64,000 nucleotides of DNA. Origin: Excoecaria cochinchinensis. Its lineage: Eukaryota; Streptophyta; Magnoliopsida; Malpighiales; Euphorbiaceae. A program made the translations under genes and the position numbers. The notes beneath the pieces are model-generated. The model saw only the letters and a program-made list of their open reading frames with translations. It did no database searches and was not told where the DNA came from. This document shows, piece by piece, positions 11,923-23,414 of the stretch. The stretch is taken from positions 4,537,001 to 4,601,000 of the forward strand of contig CANTUQ010000031.1 in NCBI GenBank assembly GCA_947683425.1. Reading direction: 5' to 3'. Every line of letters starts with the position of its first letter. Positions within the stretch are counted from its first letter, which is position 1.

Positions 11923-13370
11923 ATGGGAGAAGAGACTGGAACTTTGACCACTCAAGACCTTGCTAGGAGGCTAGAGGACTTTGAGCGGAGGATGCTAGAT
12001 ATGATGGGCGCCATGGCAGAACGGATTGCTCATCCTCTTGCTCCACAGGCACCTGCTGCTCCACAGCCACCTGTTACTCTGCAGCCACCAATAGTCTAGG
12101 CTGGGGGGCAAGTCGAACCACCTGCTGGTGGGGAGGCTCCATTTATTAGTAATGCTGCTCGTTAACATATCAATGAGCACAGAGCTGCTGCGTCTATCAA
12201 GCCAAGAAGGGAAAGGGTCCCCAACCCCAATGATGATTTTATGATGAAAGAGGAAGATAACGAGCCAATAGTCCGCCAAGCTATGAGGCCCAGAGTACCC
12301 AGGGTAGAGGATGCGGCTTTAAGAGGGATGAGATAGAAGATTGAGGTTATCACCCATATACTGTCAGTTGGAAAGGGGATCAACCTTGAGGACAGAGATC
12401 TGGGGGATGAAGAGCTGTTGCCCCAAAGGTTCAAAATGCCTGAGTTGCCGAAGTTCAATGGTACTTCAGACCCATATGCACACATCAAGCAGTATACCCT
12501 AGTGATGAAAGGTACAGGGCTGAATAAGAAGCAGAAGGTGGAATATTTCTGCCTAAGTTTGGTGGGTCCGGTAGTAGACTGGTATCACGGGCTAGACAGG
12601 AGGTCCAAGGAGGATTAGGACCTTTTGACTGGAGAATTTATGAGGCAGTACGACTGCAGCACCAGAATAGAGGTCACCCTGAAGGACCTCGAGCTCTTAC
12701 AGTAAAGAAGCAATGAATTATTCCATGAATACCTCACTAGGTGGAGGAATAAGGTTATGGAGATGAAGAGAAAGCCTAACACTGCTGACCAGATCAGGTT
12801 ATTTATCAATAACTCATGCACTTACTTGAGAGATTTACTCAGCTTTAAGGGGCTCAGGGATTGGAAGTCACTTAAGGATATTGCTGTAGAGGCTGAGGCG
12901 GCTTACCTAGCAAAGAAAGCAAGCCAAAATAATTTTGCTGGGAGGGTATAAATCAGGTGGTGCTGGGAGCAGTAATAGCAGAAATGGCAAGACATCAGAA
13001 GTTTCAGCTACTGGAGTTGGGCAAGGTCAGAGATACTGCTCCAACTTAGGCCGCTCTCTATCCTGGGTACTGGAGAGATTGATGAAAGAGGGCAAGCTGC
13101 GACCTTTGGCACCTAGACCAGCCATGAATCAAGGACAGCCAGGGCGCAGAGAGGACCAATACTGCGCCTACCATCAGCACACTGGGCACCTGACAGATTA
13201 CTGCCGAACATTGAGGAACAAGATTCAAGACCTTATTGACACCAATCAGATCACGGTCCTGAGAAGAGAGAGAAGAAGAAGAAGGCAGGCTACAATGCAG
13301 TCCCTCCACCGTGAATATAATCGGGTCTTCTCAATCCACTAGTGAGAGTGGAGAAAAAGATAGTTGTTTT
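11923..13370 (+). pseudogene. gag: gag, broken (element A)
   Basis: Gag packages element RNA into virus-like particles in the cytoplasm. The likely start is the ATG at 11923 (MGEETGTL), which leads into a helix with ARRLEDFERR and then a Pro/Gln-rich stretch. The retrotransposon gag core is at 12418-12950, with motifs YFCLSLVGP and DWYHGLDRR. The knuckle CAYHQHTGHLTDYC near 13160-13205 is a C-x2-H-x4-H-x4-C variant, typical of the Tat lineage. In-frame stops occur near 12097, 12163, 12333, 12616 and 12703, and a frameshift lies near 12940. The stops I could place sit at expected Gln or Trp codons, as C-to-T or G-to-A changes produce. The protein cannot be made intact. Confidence 0.85.
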
Positions 13371-13479
13371 AGATGCTTGATTCTTTTCATTCCAAGAACT
13401 TTTATGACACAGTTTGCAGGTTGCAATAAAATGAACAATATTTTGCTTATTTGTATGGTGTTTCTAATGATTTCATTTC

Positions 13480-13740
13480 ATATGATCATAATACATTCAT
13501 TTTTAACATTAATTCAACTAATACGACTGCATCTAATCTTCGGACTTTGGAAAATCCAAAGAAAATCCTGATAGCATCTAACATAACTCCTGAAGAGAGA
13601 AAATTTTTGAGAGATAAAAGAAAAATAAAAAAAAGAAAGAGCCTTTGCCTGGACATGGAATGACATGCTGATAATTCAAAAGAACATTGTGGGGGCAACG
13701 CTGCTTCGATGCGCTAACTTGACGACAAGCGAAATTTCAA
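13480..13740 (+). pseudogene. pol: Remnant of pol linker at a deletion junction (element A)
   Basis: After gag comes the protease-RT linker block, readable as FNINSTNTT, LRTLENPKK and ITPEER, then a trace of the FAWT segment that precedes RT in element C. The sequence then passes directly into non-coding DNA (GGGGGCAACGCTGC). Protease, RT, RNase H and integrase are gone. The same order and junction are found on the minus strand in element E at 62170-62420, so the deletion is inherited rather than local. Confidence 0.75.
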
Positions 13741-15565
13741 AAGCCATTCTTTTGCCTCCCTAACATCAAAGCCAAGCAAAATAAAACTCTGATTAGCTCA
13801 TTAAGACCAAGCCTTAGAATCCCAATCATTTGAAATGTTTACCCCGAAACCAGTCAAGGCTAACCTTTAATCATTTGAGACCAACAGGGACCCTTATAAC
13901 CAAACTTAGGAGGACAACTCATTACCTCAAAAAAAAAAAAAAAAACAAACAAACAAAAAAAAAGCAAAAAAAAAAAGGAGAGTTGTGTCCTAAACCATAG
14001 TTTTGTCTTAAACCATTTGAGGCCAATATACGACACCATCTCAACCATTAAAGGTTACATTAGAAATTGAACCACCAAAGACAACAAAAGGAAGGTACAA
14101 ACTTTCACGGCCAAGATCCAAGCAAAAAAACTCATTACTTCAACCAGTTTACACAGAAGTCAAGATGAATCCTTTGGTAAAAAAAAAAAAGAGAAAGAAC
14201 ACTGTTAAAAGGAGCAGCCGTCCTAGCTGGCAATGACGAAAGAGAATTAAAAGAAACCAATCGACACCGACAGACTAAAGGAAGTTCCAAGGCAAAGGCT
14301 AAAAAAAACCAAAAAAAAAAAGAGAAAAATAAATAATAAATGCCCCACGGGTCGAAAACCGAAAAAAGACGACCTTGCTAAAATTGGGCGTCCTGCCAGA
14401 AAAAAAAATGACATTCTGGGAAAAAATTAAGGGCTGAGAGAAAATATTCAATCATGAAAATCCGAGAGAGCTGATTGATAACAGGAGTTTGATGCTTTCA
14501 AGATCCATCCCGAGATTAGATGAGGTTTTATATTATTGAGATTAATGCCAAACAATGATCATGTTTAATGAAATCAAATTGAAACACATGCATTTATGCA
14601 ATGGTATATTGATGTGATCAGAGCAGTTCACTTTGTGTGATCAAAGTCATCCACTGTCTATCCTCTGCTATTCTCACCACTCAAGCGCTTCAGCCGACTC
14701 ATCCTGCTATTAAACGTGAAGCCAATCTTACAGCATCCTCATAATAAGAATCAAGCTCATGCAACCATGATCTAAGATGGCTGAAAGATTTTTGCCAACA
14801 GCTTCAGCAATCTGCAAAAAAAAAAAAAAAAAAAAGACAAGGCCGTTAGAGGTGAAAACCGTAACTGGAGCTCTAAGCAAAAGTTAGGCCAAAGGATAGG
14901 GTGAAAACCTAGAAACAGGCAGTCTGTCCTTAAAAAAAAAAAAGCCGCTGGATTGGATTGGGTCCACTCCAGGCAAAAATAAGGCACAGGGTCATGTGAA
15001 AATCCGCAAAGGACTTATTTTTCGCTAAGAAAAGCTAGGGTGAAAATCCACAAGGGACGCACTACCTTTAAAAAATGACTACAGGTATCAGATGGGAACC
15101 TTGCAATCCCAAAGACATGAAATTCAAAAGCAATTCCAAAGAGCATCGATCCTACAGCAAGTTGAGCCCAACCCGGCTATCATCTCCAAGTCCACTAAGA
15201 TGAATTCTTATCCTGCATTCCTGCATGACTCATGCATTTTACGTGCATGCTCATTATTTATTTCTGCATATTTGGTTTTCCTATTTTGCAGAGAGAGATT
15301 CGATGCAGAACCGACAAAAGTCGAGTGATGACATCAATTCAAACACCAATCCAAGCATCAACCAAAGAAATCTCTAGGGGCAACTAGCCAAAACAAAATC
15401 AAGCCAAAACATTATTTCAAGCAACAATTTAATAATCAGCAAAAAACCTCTTAAAGGGCAACCAACCACGACTGTATCAGTCCAAGCATCATTCCAAATA
15501 TCAAATTCAAACAATCGACCAAAGACCTCCCAGGGGGCAATCAATCAAAGGGCTCACAGACAGCA
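13741..15565 (+). other. Non-coding 3' region of element A with GTGAAAAyC motifs
   Basis: No gene is seen. Poly-A runs are frequent (for example 13928-13975 and 14817-14835). Copies of GTGAAAAyC occur at 14852-14860, 14901-14909, 14996-15005 and 15040-15049, with a related one near 14352. The block 14960-15080 matches the middle of the antisense gene's intron in element C, although the exons are absent here. The sequence is also homologous to element E (60870-62010, reversed). Confidence 0.6.
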
Positions 15566-16135
15566 CCACTTCAGAAGGGTTAGCACGATGGCAGCACTGC
15601 CACTCCATGGAGGGTTAGCACGATCACAGCACTACCACTTCACAACTCAGAAGGGTTAGCACGATGGCGGCACTACCATTCTACGGAAGGTTAGCACGAC
15701 CACGGCACTACCACTTCAGAAGGGTTAGCACGATCACGACACTACCAATCCACGGAGGGTTAGCACGATCACGGCACTACCGCTTCACCAACTTAGAAGG
15801 GTTATCATGATGGTGGCACTACCATTCTACAGAAGGTTAGCACGACCATGACACTACCACTTCAGAAGGGTTAGCATGATGACGGCACTACCACTCCACA
15901 GAGGGTTAGGACGATCACGTCACTACCGCTTCACAACTCAGAAGGGTTAGCACGATGGCGGCACTACCATTCTACGGAAGGTTAGCACGATCACGGAGGG
16001 TTAGCACGATGGTGGCACTACCATTCTACGGAAGGTTAGCACGACCACAGCACTACCACTTCAGAAGGGTTAGCACGATGATGGCACTACCACTCTATGG
16101 AGGGTTAGCACTATCACGGCACTACCGCTTCAGCA
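15566..16135 (+). repeat. Tandem repeat array, 3' region of element A
   Basis: More than a dozen copies of a 33-41 bp unit built on GGTTAGCACGAT...GGCACTACC, with variable linkers. The same family appears reversed in element E (60378-60605), but the arrays of B, C and D are unrelated in sequence. Variable tandem repeats before the 3' LTR are a known feature of Tat/Ogre elements. Confidence 0.9.
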
Positions 16136-16280
16136 TAGGATAACGCGCCGACAACATGGCGACAACCACAACAATAGCATCATCCAGTTCGGAAAGGTAG
16201 CTGCCTCAGGTACGTGTCTCTTTCCTTCTTTTATTTGAGTTTAGGCTCACCTAGACACTAGTGTACTAGCTTCCCCTAAA

Positions 16281-16291
16281 CTGGGGGCAAC
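16281..16291 (+). other. Polypurine-like tract, element A
   Basis: CTGGGGGCAAC immediately precedes the 3' LTR. The core GGGGGCAAC is also found directly before the 3' LTRs of C and D, which fits the priming site for plus-strand DNA synthesis even though it is not purely purine. Confidence 0.6.
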
Positions 16292-19006
16292 TGTAGACAC
16301 CGGGTCCTGAGTCAGCCTAAATCGGAGTTACCTAATGATGATAAATTACCTATTCACAGGCAAAGAGTTTGAAAGTGATGATTTACTTATCAAATTTGCA
16401 TTTTAGAATAAAAAATAAAAAAATAATAAAAAAATTTTAAAAATTAGTTTTAAAAAATGAAGTTTGAAAAATTTAGTGTTTTTTAGTTTTATTTAAAAAT
16501 TTTAAAAAAAATCAGAAATTGGATGTCGACGCGCGTCAGCACCTGCACACGGCGCGCGCATGGAGCACAGCGCTCGTGCGCGTGCTATCGCGTTGCTCCG
16601 CACGCCAGCTCGCCCCCTGCACGCCCATTCTCGCTGATTCCGCCCAGTTTCCGCTGATTTTCGCCCCAAAACGTGATTTTTCACCCAAATTGAGGTTTTT
16701 GAGTCCAAATTAAAGTCTAAATCATTTTCTTAGATAATTAATAAATAAAAGTTGATTTTATCATTAAAAAGGGGCAGGAAATTGAATTAATATAAAATTT
16801 CTTTTCCTAATAAAATTAGGGTTTTATTTTTCCATCATATAAATATTTTAGGATGAAAACCTAAAAAGGGGCTCCTTTAGTTTTTGACATCAAATTTTCG
16901 AGAGTTTTTCCTTTCTTCTTCTTTGGTTTTTCTTCAAAAAATTTCAGACTTCTATTTTTCATTAACAAGGATTAATTGAGATTGGAAATTCAAGTTTCAA
17001 TTCTTAATCATTCTAATTAATTTCTTTGTTTTCTCCATAAACAAAAGGAATTAATTCTTACTTTCAAATAAATTTTCAATCTTTTAAGCATTCTAATTAA
17101 TTTCTTTGTTTTCTCCATAAACAAAAGGAATTAATTTTCACTTTCAAATCAATTTTCAATCTTTTAAGCATTCAAATTAATTTCTTTGTTTTCTCCATAA
17201 ACAAAAGGGATTAATTTCATTGCTAAATCATTTGTTTGAGGAATTTTCTAAGAAAATCATCATTAATCCATCGAATCCAAATCTGAGGGTAAATTTTCTA
17301 AGCTCTGAACTAATAATTTTTTATCTTATTCTATTTTTTTTATTGTTTTGTTCATGTAAATATTGTTTTATTGATTTTATTCCTAACATATAATCAATTA
17401 ATTTCTTTTATTTTGATTTCTTGTTATTCTTAGCATATAATTAATTTATTTTGCCATGATTTATCATTATTAACATGTAATTAATCAATTCATTTTGCTT
17501 TGATTTCTTATTATTCTTAACATGTATTATTTTGACATGTAATTAATAAATTTTTTTTTGTTGATCTTTTTTCCATGTAAATATTTATGTTTATTATGAT
17601 TAACATGTAAATCATTAATTTAATCATGTTAATTTTGCATCTTTAACCCAATAAACCTATTTTGCCAAACTTAATCAATTTGCATGTTTTCTTTCTTTAC
17701 CTTTGCATGATGGCCACGTAAACAATGGCCATCTTGCTCTTTATTTTCTTTAATTTCCGTGCATAACTTTTAATTGTTCTTATGCTTTTCATGCGTGGGC
17801 CATCCTTGTTTTTATTTCCCCTTTAATTCCATCTTGTTTGGTTCACACATACATTATTTCATTAATTCATTATGTCATTTATCCCTTTTATTTGTTTGAT
17901 TTATTTACTTGGTTGGCTTAGTTAAAATATTTGTTAATGGGATTCATTTAATTTAATTTGGTTCATTATTTTATTTTATGTATTCCATTTTATGTTATTT
18001 ATTTATTTTGCTTGATTTAATTGCTAAGCTTAATTTTCTTTTTATCTTTTTGGTTGCAATACTTTGTCCTTTTTTATTTGAGTGTTACCCATGGGCGAGT
18101 TGGAGAATCAAGCACTAAAAACCTTTAAAGTTTGGTTTGCATTTTTTAATTGTTGTATTTTTCCTATTTTATTATTTTTTATGTTGCATGTAAAATGTAT
18201 TTTGAATCCGTTTTTATTATGAAAATTCATGTTTTTCCACAATAAATAAAATTGGGATTTTTCTAATAAAATGGACCAATGTCCTATTTTTAACCAATAA
18301 AATCTCACTTTCAAATGGAGAATTAATTTTCATAAAATGGGATCACTCATCCCAGCTTTCTCAATCAATGCCCAAAAATAATTTTCCAATTTTTTAAGTT
18401 AATAAAAAGGAACCAATGTTCCTAAAGATCCAATGAATATTTCGATTTATGTATGATGTATTTTATTTTTGTGATGCAGTTACTTATTTATTCCTTTTGG
18501 GCCCTTGTAATTAATTTTTGGGGCAAGTTTATCCTTTTATTTTATTTATGCTTTCTTTATTTTGGGGGATTGTTCTGTCCCAGATTTTCTTATAATTTAT
18601 TTATTGCTTTATTTTATGCTTTCTTTATCGCTTTTCGATGTTATTGAAATGCGCCTTAAATTTATTGCATGATCACGTGAGACGAGAGATGGAATTTCGT
18701 TTTGTTAAAAACTCATTTATAAACTTAACTTAAGCCATGAATAAAAGTGAAGTTCCGAACACCTTCTCTGGTTTAAGACCCCTGAGTTTAGATGACCTTT
18801 CATAATTTCTTGTAAATTGGGTGGCGACTCCAAAATGCCTCAAAGGTGCCTAAAGGTTTCATGGGATTAGATGAACCTCCCAATGTTCTATTGAGTAGGG
18901 GATTCCAAAATGTCTCGTGTAATCCAAGATCAAAAAGACGCGAACCAATCCCTCGAATCCTAAAAGCGGGTTCAACGAGGGCCTTGCTGGTCCGGTGCGC
19001 GTCACA
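16292..19006 (+). repeat. 3' LTR of element A
   Basis: LTR of 2,715 bp starting TGTAGACACCGGG and ending GCGCGTCACA, followed by the duplication CTGTG. It carries the same landmarks as the 5' LTR: CpG patch 16525-16630, TATA box 16838-16845, and PBS-like 11-mer 18822-18832. Confidence 0.93.
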
Positions 19007-19011
19007 CTGTG

Positions 19012-19145
19012 GTCCAACCAAAACGCCCTCTTTTATATATATAAAACCCCCCTGTCCAAAGAGAGTCAAAATGCTTTCATTCTCTGTCTATTTTTGAACC
19101 AAAATTATCCTTTAACCAAAGCTGCCTCAGGACCCGGTGTCTACA
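19012..19145 (-). repeat. 3' LTR of element B, right segment
   Basis: The plus strand ends GGACCCGGTGTCTACA at 19145, the reverse of the LTR start TGTAGACACCGGGTCC. This is the 5' end of B's 3' LTR, separated from the rest (6285-8548) by element A. The adjacent GTTGCCCATAAGTTTTGG (19146-19163) is the reversed tract that precedes a 3' LTR. Confidence 0.85.
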
Positions 19146-20101
19146 GTTGCCCATAAGTTTTGGAAAGCTAGTACACTAGTTTCTAGGTGAGCTAAACTTC
19201 AGCGAGAAGCAAAAAGTTGCATACCTGAGTCGGCCACTTTACCTTTTTGTTGAACCGATAGCGATCCGATGCTGCGTGCCTGCTAAAGACTTTTGTAGCT
19301 AATTGATGCCTCTTAAGATGGCTTTGGGATTTGCCTCTTTAGAGGACTTGGAGATTTGCCTCTTAAGAGAACTTTAAAGGTTTTCCTCTTACGAGAACTT
19401 GGAAATTTACCTCTTAAGATGACTTTGAAGGATTTTCTTCTTGAGAGGACTTTGATGCCTATTGAAAGGACTTTGAGGTGCCTATAGAAAGGACTTGGGT
19501 TAGCCCCTGAGAGGTCTTTGGTTTGATTGCCCACAGAGAGGTCTTGGGTTAAGGTGTGGTAGATAAATATTAGCTCGCCGATGTGTGAAACCATGATTAT
19601 GATTTATAAACATCAGCTTGCTGAAGTGTGAAACCACGATTGTGATTGATAAATATTAGCTTGCCGACGTGTGAAACCACAATTGAGATATGTGATTGAT
19701 AAATATCAGTTTGCTGTTGTGTGAAACCATGATTGTGATTGATAAACATCAGCTTGCCGACTTGTGAAACCACGATTGAGATACATGATTGAAAAATATT
19801 AGTTTGCTAACATGTGAAACCACGATTGTGATTGATAAACATCAACTTGCCAACATGTGAAACCACGATTGAGATACGTGATTGATAAATATCAGTTTAC
19901 TTACGTGTGAAACCACGGTTGTGATTGATACATATCAGCTTGCTGATGTGTGAAACCACGATTGAGATGCGTGATTGATAAACATCAGTTTACTGACGTG
20001 TGAAACCACGATTGAGATAAATGATTGATAAACATCAATTTACTGATGTGTAAAACCACAATTAAGGCGGTGTCTAACATCAAGTTGTTGACGTGTCTAA
20101 C
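19146..20101 (-). repeat. 3' region and tandem array of element B
   Basis: Non-coding. From 19548 to 20096 there are about eleven copies of a roughly 45-56 bp unit containing GATAAACATCAGCTTG, then GTGTGAAACCACGATTG. The array continues beyond the solo LTR at 23415-23645, where the unit changes to about 45 bp with GTGTCTAACC. 19310-19540 holds shorter GAGAACTTT/CTCTTAAGA-type repeats. CTAAC at 20097-20101 is the left target duplication of the inserted solo LTR. Confidence 0.85.
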
Positions 20102-21384
20102 TGTGACGCGCGCCGAACCTAGTAAAGGCCCTCGCTGAGCTCGCTTTTAGGGCTCAAGGGATTGGTTCGTGTCTTTTTGATTTTGGGCATCATGAGTCAT
20201 TTTGGATGCCTCCTTCCCAATAGAACATTGGAAAGGATTATCTAGCCTCACAACGCCTTTAGGCACCTTTGAGGTATTTTGGAGTCGCCACCTAATTTAC
20301 AAGAAATTGGGAAAGGTCTCTAACCTCTATTGGTTAAACCAGAGAAGGTGTTCAGAACTTTACTCTTATTAATGACTTAAGTTTATAAATGAGTTTTTAA
20401 GAAATCAAAATTCCATTTCTCATCTCACGCGATTGTGCATTGAATTTAAAGCACATTTGCAAGCATATTGAAAGCGGTAAATACATAATAAAGCAATAAG
20501 TAAATAAATAAATTACAAATAAGAAATTGAATGGGACAGAACAATCCCCCAAAATAATAAAGCATAAATAATAAAACTTGCCCCAAAATTAATTACAAGG
20601 GAATAAAAATAATAAAAAATGCATAAGAGTAATTAAAATGCATCATACATAAATTGGGTCATTTATTACATTCTAGGAACATTGGTTCCTTTTTATTAGC
20701 TTAAAAAATAGAGAACTATTTTTAGGCACTGATTGAAAAAATCGGGATGGGTGATCTCATTTTATGAAAATTAGTTCTCCATTTGAAAGTGAGATTTTAT
20801 TGGTTAAAATAGGACATTGGTCCATTTTATTAATAAAAAATCAAGTTTTTAATTGTTATAAAAAAATATGATTTTCTATAATACGGATGGATATAAAATA
20901 CATTTTTACATACAACGCATAAAAGTAATATAACAAAGAAAATGAGGTCATTAGAAATGCAAACCCAAATTCCGAAGGTGTTTAATTTCCTGATCCTCCG
21001 TTCGGTGGGAAAACACTCATGTACGTGGATTTATTAAATTGACAAAGTAAAAAGAGAAAAGTAGTTAGTAACGGAATAAATGAATGAATTAAAACAAACA
21101 AATAATTATTGACAGTACAAATACGAATATGGATGAATAATAAAATAAAGTTAATATTCAAGTATAAAATAGAATGAATTAAATAAAACACATTAAAGGG
21201 ACACATGGACAGTACATATGCAAAGATGATAAAAAATCATGCAAAAACTAGCCATGTAAAAATAAAATAATAATAATAATAATATATTAATTTAAAATAA
21301 TGATAATAATTAAACTAAATAAAGATAATAATGATAATGAAATAAAATAAAACAAAACAAAACAAAATAATAATAATAGTAATA

Positions 21385-21432
<48 letters not shown>

Positions 21433-21579
21433 TAAAATAATAAACATAAAATAATATAATAGGATTTGTATACAATGAAGAAGAGTGAAGTGAAAACAAT
21501 TTAAAATGCAAAAGACTAACTTATGGCCAAAGTGTGAAGCGTGAAAGAAATAAATGAATGGGAGAATGGAGGTGGAGGT

Positions 21580-21672
21580 GCACGACTCGTGCACACATTG
21601 CACGAGTCGTGCAAGTGAATGCACGACTCGTGCACGAATGCACGACTCGTGCACTCGTTGCATGAGTCGTGC
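21580..21672. repeat. Five phased palindromes GCACGASTCGTGC
   Basis: Copies of GCACGACTCGTGC or GCACGAGTCGTGC start at 21580, 21600, 21621 and 21640, and an imperfect one starts at 21660, giving spacings of 20, 21, 19 and 20 bp. A decayed pair with the same 20-bp spacing lies at 22230-22262. The array is within the solo LTR. Confidence 0.85.
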
Positions 21673-23199
21673 AACGCCTGCCGCTGCGAGGGACGGGATC
21701 CGATCGGACGATCAAGGCCAACGGGAGTACGACGCGAAGGAGGGACACAACCTAGACGAAAACTCACGAATCGGTCGGAAAACCAAAAGCGGGATCCGAT
21801 CGGGAGACACTACTTGAACAAAACAAAGGCACGACTCGATCGGGAAAGTCACGACTCGGACAAACAAAGACGCAATAAGACAAATATAAAAAAAATAGGG
21901 ACGAATAAAGGAACGTTAACAGATTAATAATATGCAAATATACTATCAAATGCATGCATAATAAGATAATAAACATGACAATTAATCATGAAAAAAAAAA
22001 TTAAAGTTCATATCTGATACAAACAAAAACAAGAATACTAATGAATTAATACCCAACAACGGCATTAATAATTACTAATAGGAATTAATTAGGTAAAAAC
22101 AAGCGAATTGAGACAGCAATATACAAGGAAAATATGACGAAATTAAATTACCTCACATGCATTTACCTATGAAAACTTAGATGAACCAGAAAAGAGAAGA
22201 TGCAACAAACGGAGAGGAAGCAAGGAAGTGCACGACTCATGCATGCCTTGTATGAGTCATACAACACAGGTCGTGCAAGCAGTCCGATCTGGAAACAGAG
22301 GCCCTCTTCGATGATCGAATGTGAGAAGGAAAATAATGGCACTATCCGATCGGGAAAAAGCGAAATCCCACCGGAGAATCACGATTCAAGCAAAAACAAA
22401 GATAAAATCTGATCGGCAACCAAAAACAAATCATGACTCAAACACCCAGAAAAACAGAGATGACCAGAGGAAATGATAACAGACTAACAAACGCGATATC
22501 AGGCGATCAAAACATGCAAAATGTCATGCGAACTAAAGCAACAAACACGCTTATGTCATAACAGTAACAAGCATGCAATAAACAAGTTAATAAGATCAAA
22601 TAAGAAGCATATATACAATATGTACAATGAACAGAGTTAACTTGCATAGCAAAATGAAGGAAAGAAATAAAAAGAAAAGAAGAAGGAAGAAAGAAAAGGA
22701 ATAGAGAGATGGCAATTCAGTATTTACCCTCAGAATGATATTTGATCTGCAGATGATGAAGTTCTGGTTTCCTTTTTTGATTTTGCTTGAAAAGAGATCA
22801 AAAACAAAGACTGATAAAAACTTTCAATCATTTTCTTCCTCTCTAAATCTTTCTCTCTGTGTTTTTCTTTCTTTTCAGTTCAGCTCTTTTAAAAACCCTC
22901 CTCCCTTTTTTCTCTTTTTATATCTCAAAGAAAGATTAAATATTTTCTTTTCCCCAAATCCAGCCATAACCCATCATTTTTCAACCAAATCCCCGAAATA
23001 ATGGAACAAGGAGTACTGGGGGCAGTGGAGCACGTGAGGCAGGTGAGATTTGCCTCACGTTACCTCTCGCCAAGGTGGGAGGGGCCTTACTCCACCTCAC
23101 TAACGCGGGAGGGGCCTCACCCCATCTCACCAACTTGAGATGGGCCTCACAAACGTGAGGTTGCATCTCACGTGGGTGAGATGGGCCTCACACTACAGA

Positions 23200-23228
23200 C
23201 CCCCCCCCCCCCCCCCCCCAAAAAAAAA
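23200..23228. repeat. Homopolymer C20 followed by A9
   Basis: Twenty C then nine A, within a GC-rich part of the solo LTR. No other homopolymer C run of this length was seen in the window. Confidence 0.9.
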
Positions 23229-23414
23229 CCTTACTCCCCTCCATTAACTTATTTTTCTATCCCCTTTTTATTCTAAAATAATAAAAAAAAAAGAAAACAT
23301 TTTTTTTTCGAGGAAACCATCACTTTGATCTGTCTTTTGCCTACGAACAGGTATCATTTTCGTCATTGGGTAACTTCGGTCTAGACTATCTCAGGACCTG
23401 GTGTCTACACTAAC

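Larger units (their letters stand above)
8549..19006 (+). mobile_element. Element A: complete non-autonomous Tat element
   Basis: A full insertion of 10,458 bp flanked by a perfect 5-bp duplication CTGTG (8544-8548 and 19007-19011). It has two similar LTRs, a tRNA-Arg primer-binding site, a damaged gag, a short stretch of the pol linker, tandem repeats and a G-rich tract before the 3' LTR. Protease, RT, RNase H and integrase are missing, so it could only move with proteins supplied by a relative such as element C. It sits in the 3' LTR of minus-strand element B and is therefore younger than B. Confidence 0.93.
20102..23409 (-). mobile_element. Solo LTR, minus strand, in element B
   Basis: A single LTR of 3,308 bp running from TGTGACGCGCGCC (left) to GTGTCTACA (right) with perfect flanking CTAAC (20097-20101 and 23410-23414). 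No internal region follows, so the element was probably removed by recombination between its LTRs. It is longer than its relatives. It contains an (ATA)n run near 21368-21432, a palindrome array at 21580-21672, a CpG-rich patch (23020-23190), a TATA box on the minus strand (22915-22922) and a C20 run. Reading frames inside it are low-complexity shadows. Confidence 0.92.

Noticed and set aside
15566..16135. CRISPR-like regular repeats
   Set aside because: Units are contiguous and degenerate, with no unique spacers; the context is a plant retrotransposon 3' region.
21310..21927. Reading frames with repeated His-Asp-Ser-Cys-Thr units
   Set aside because: Direct translation of the 20-bp palindrome array; present in several frames and both strands, so not a protein.
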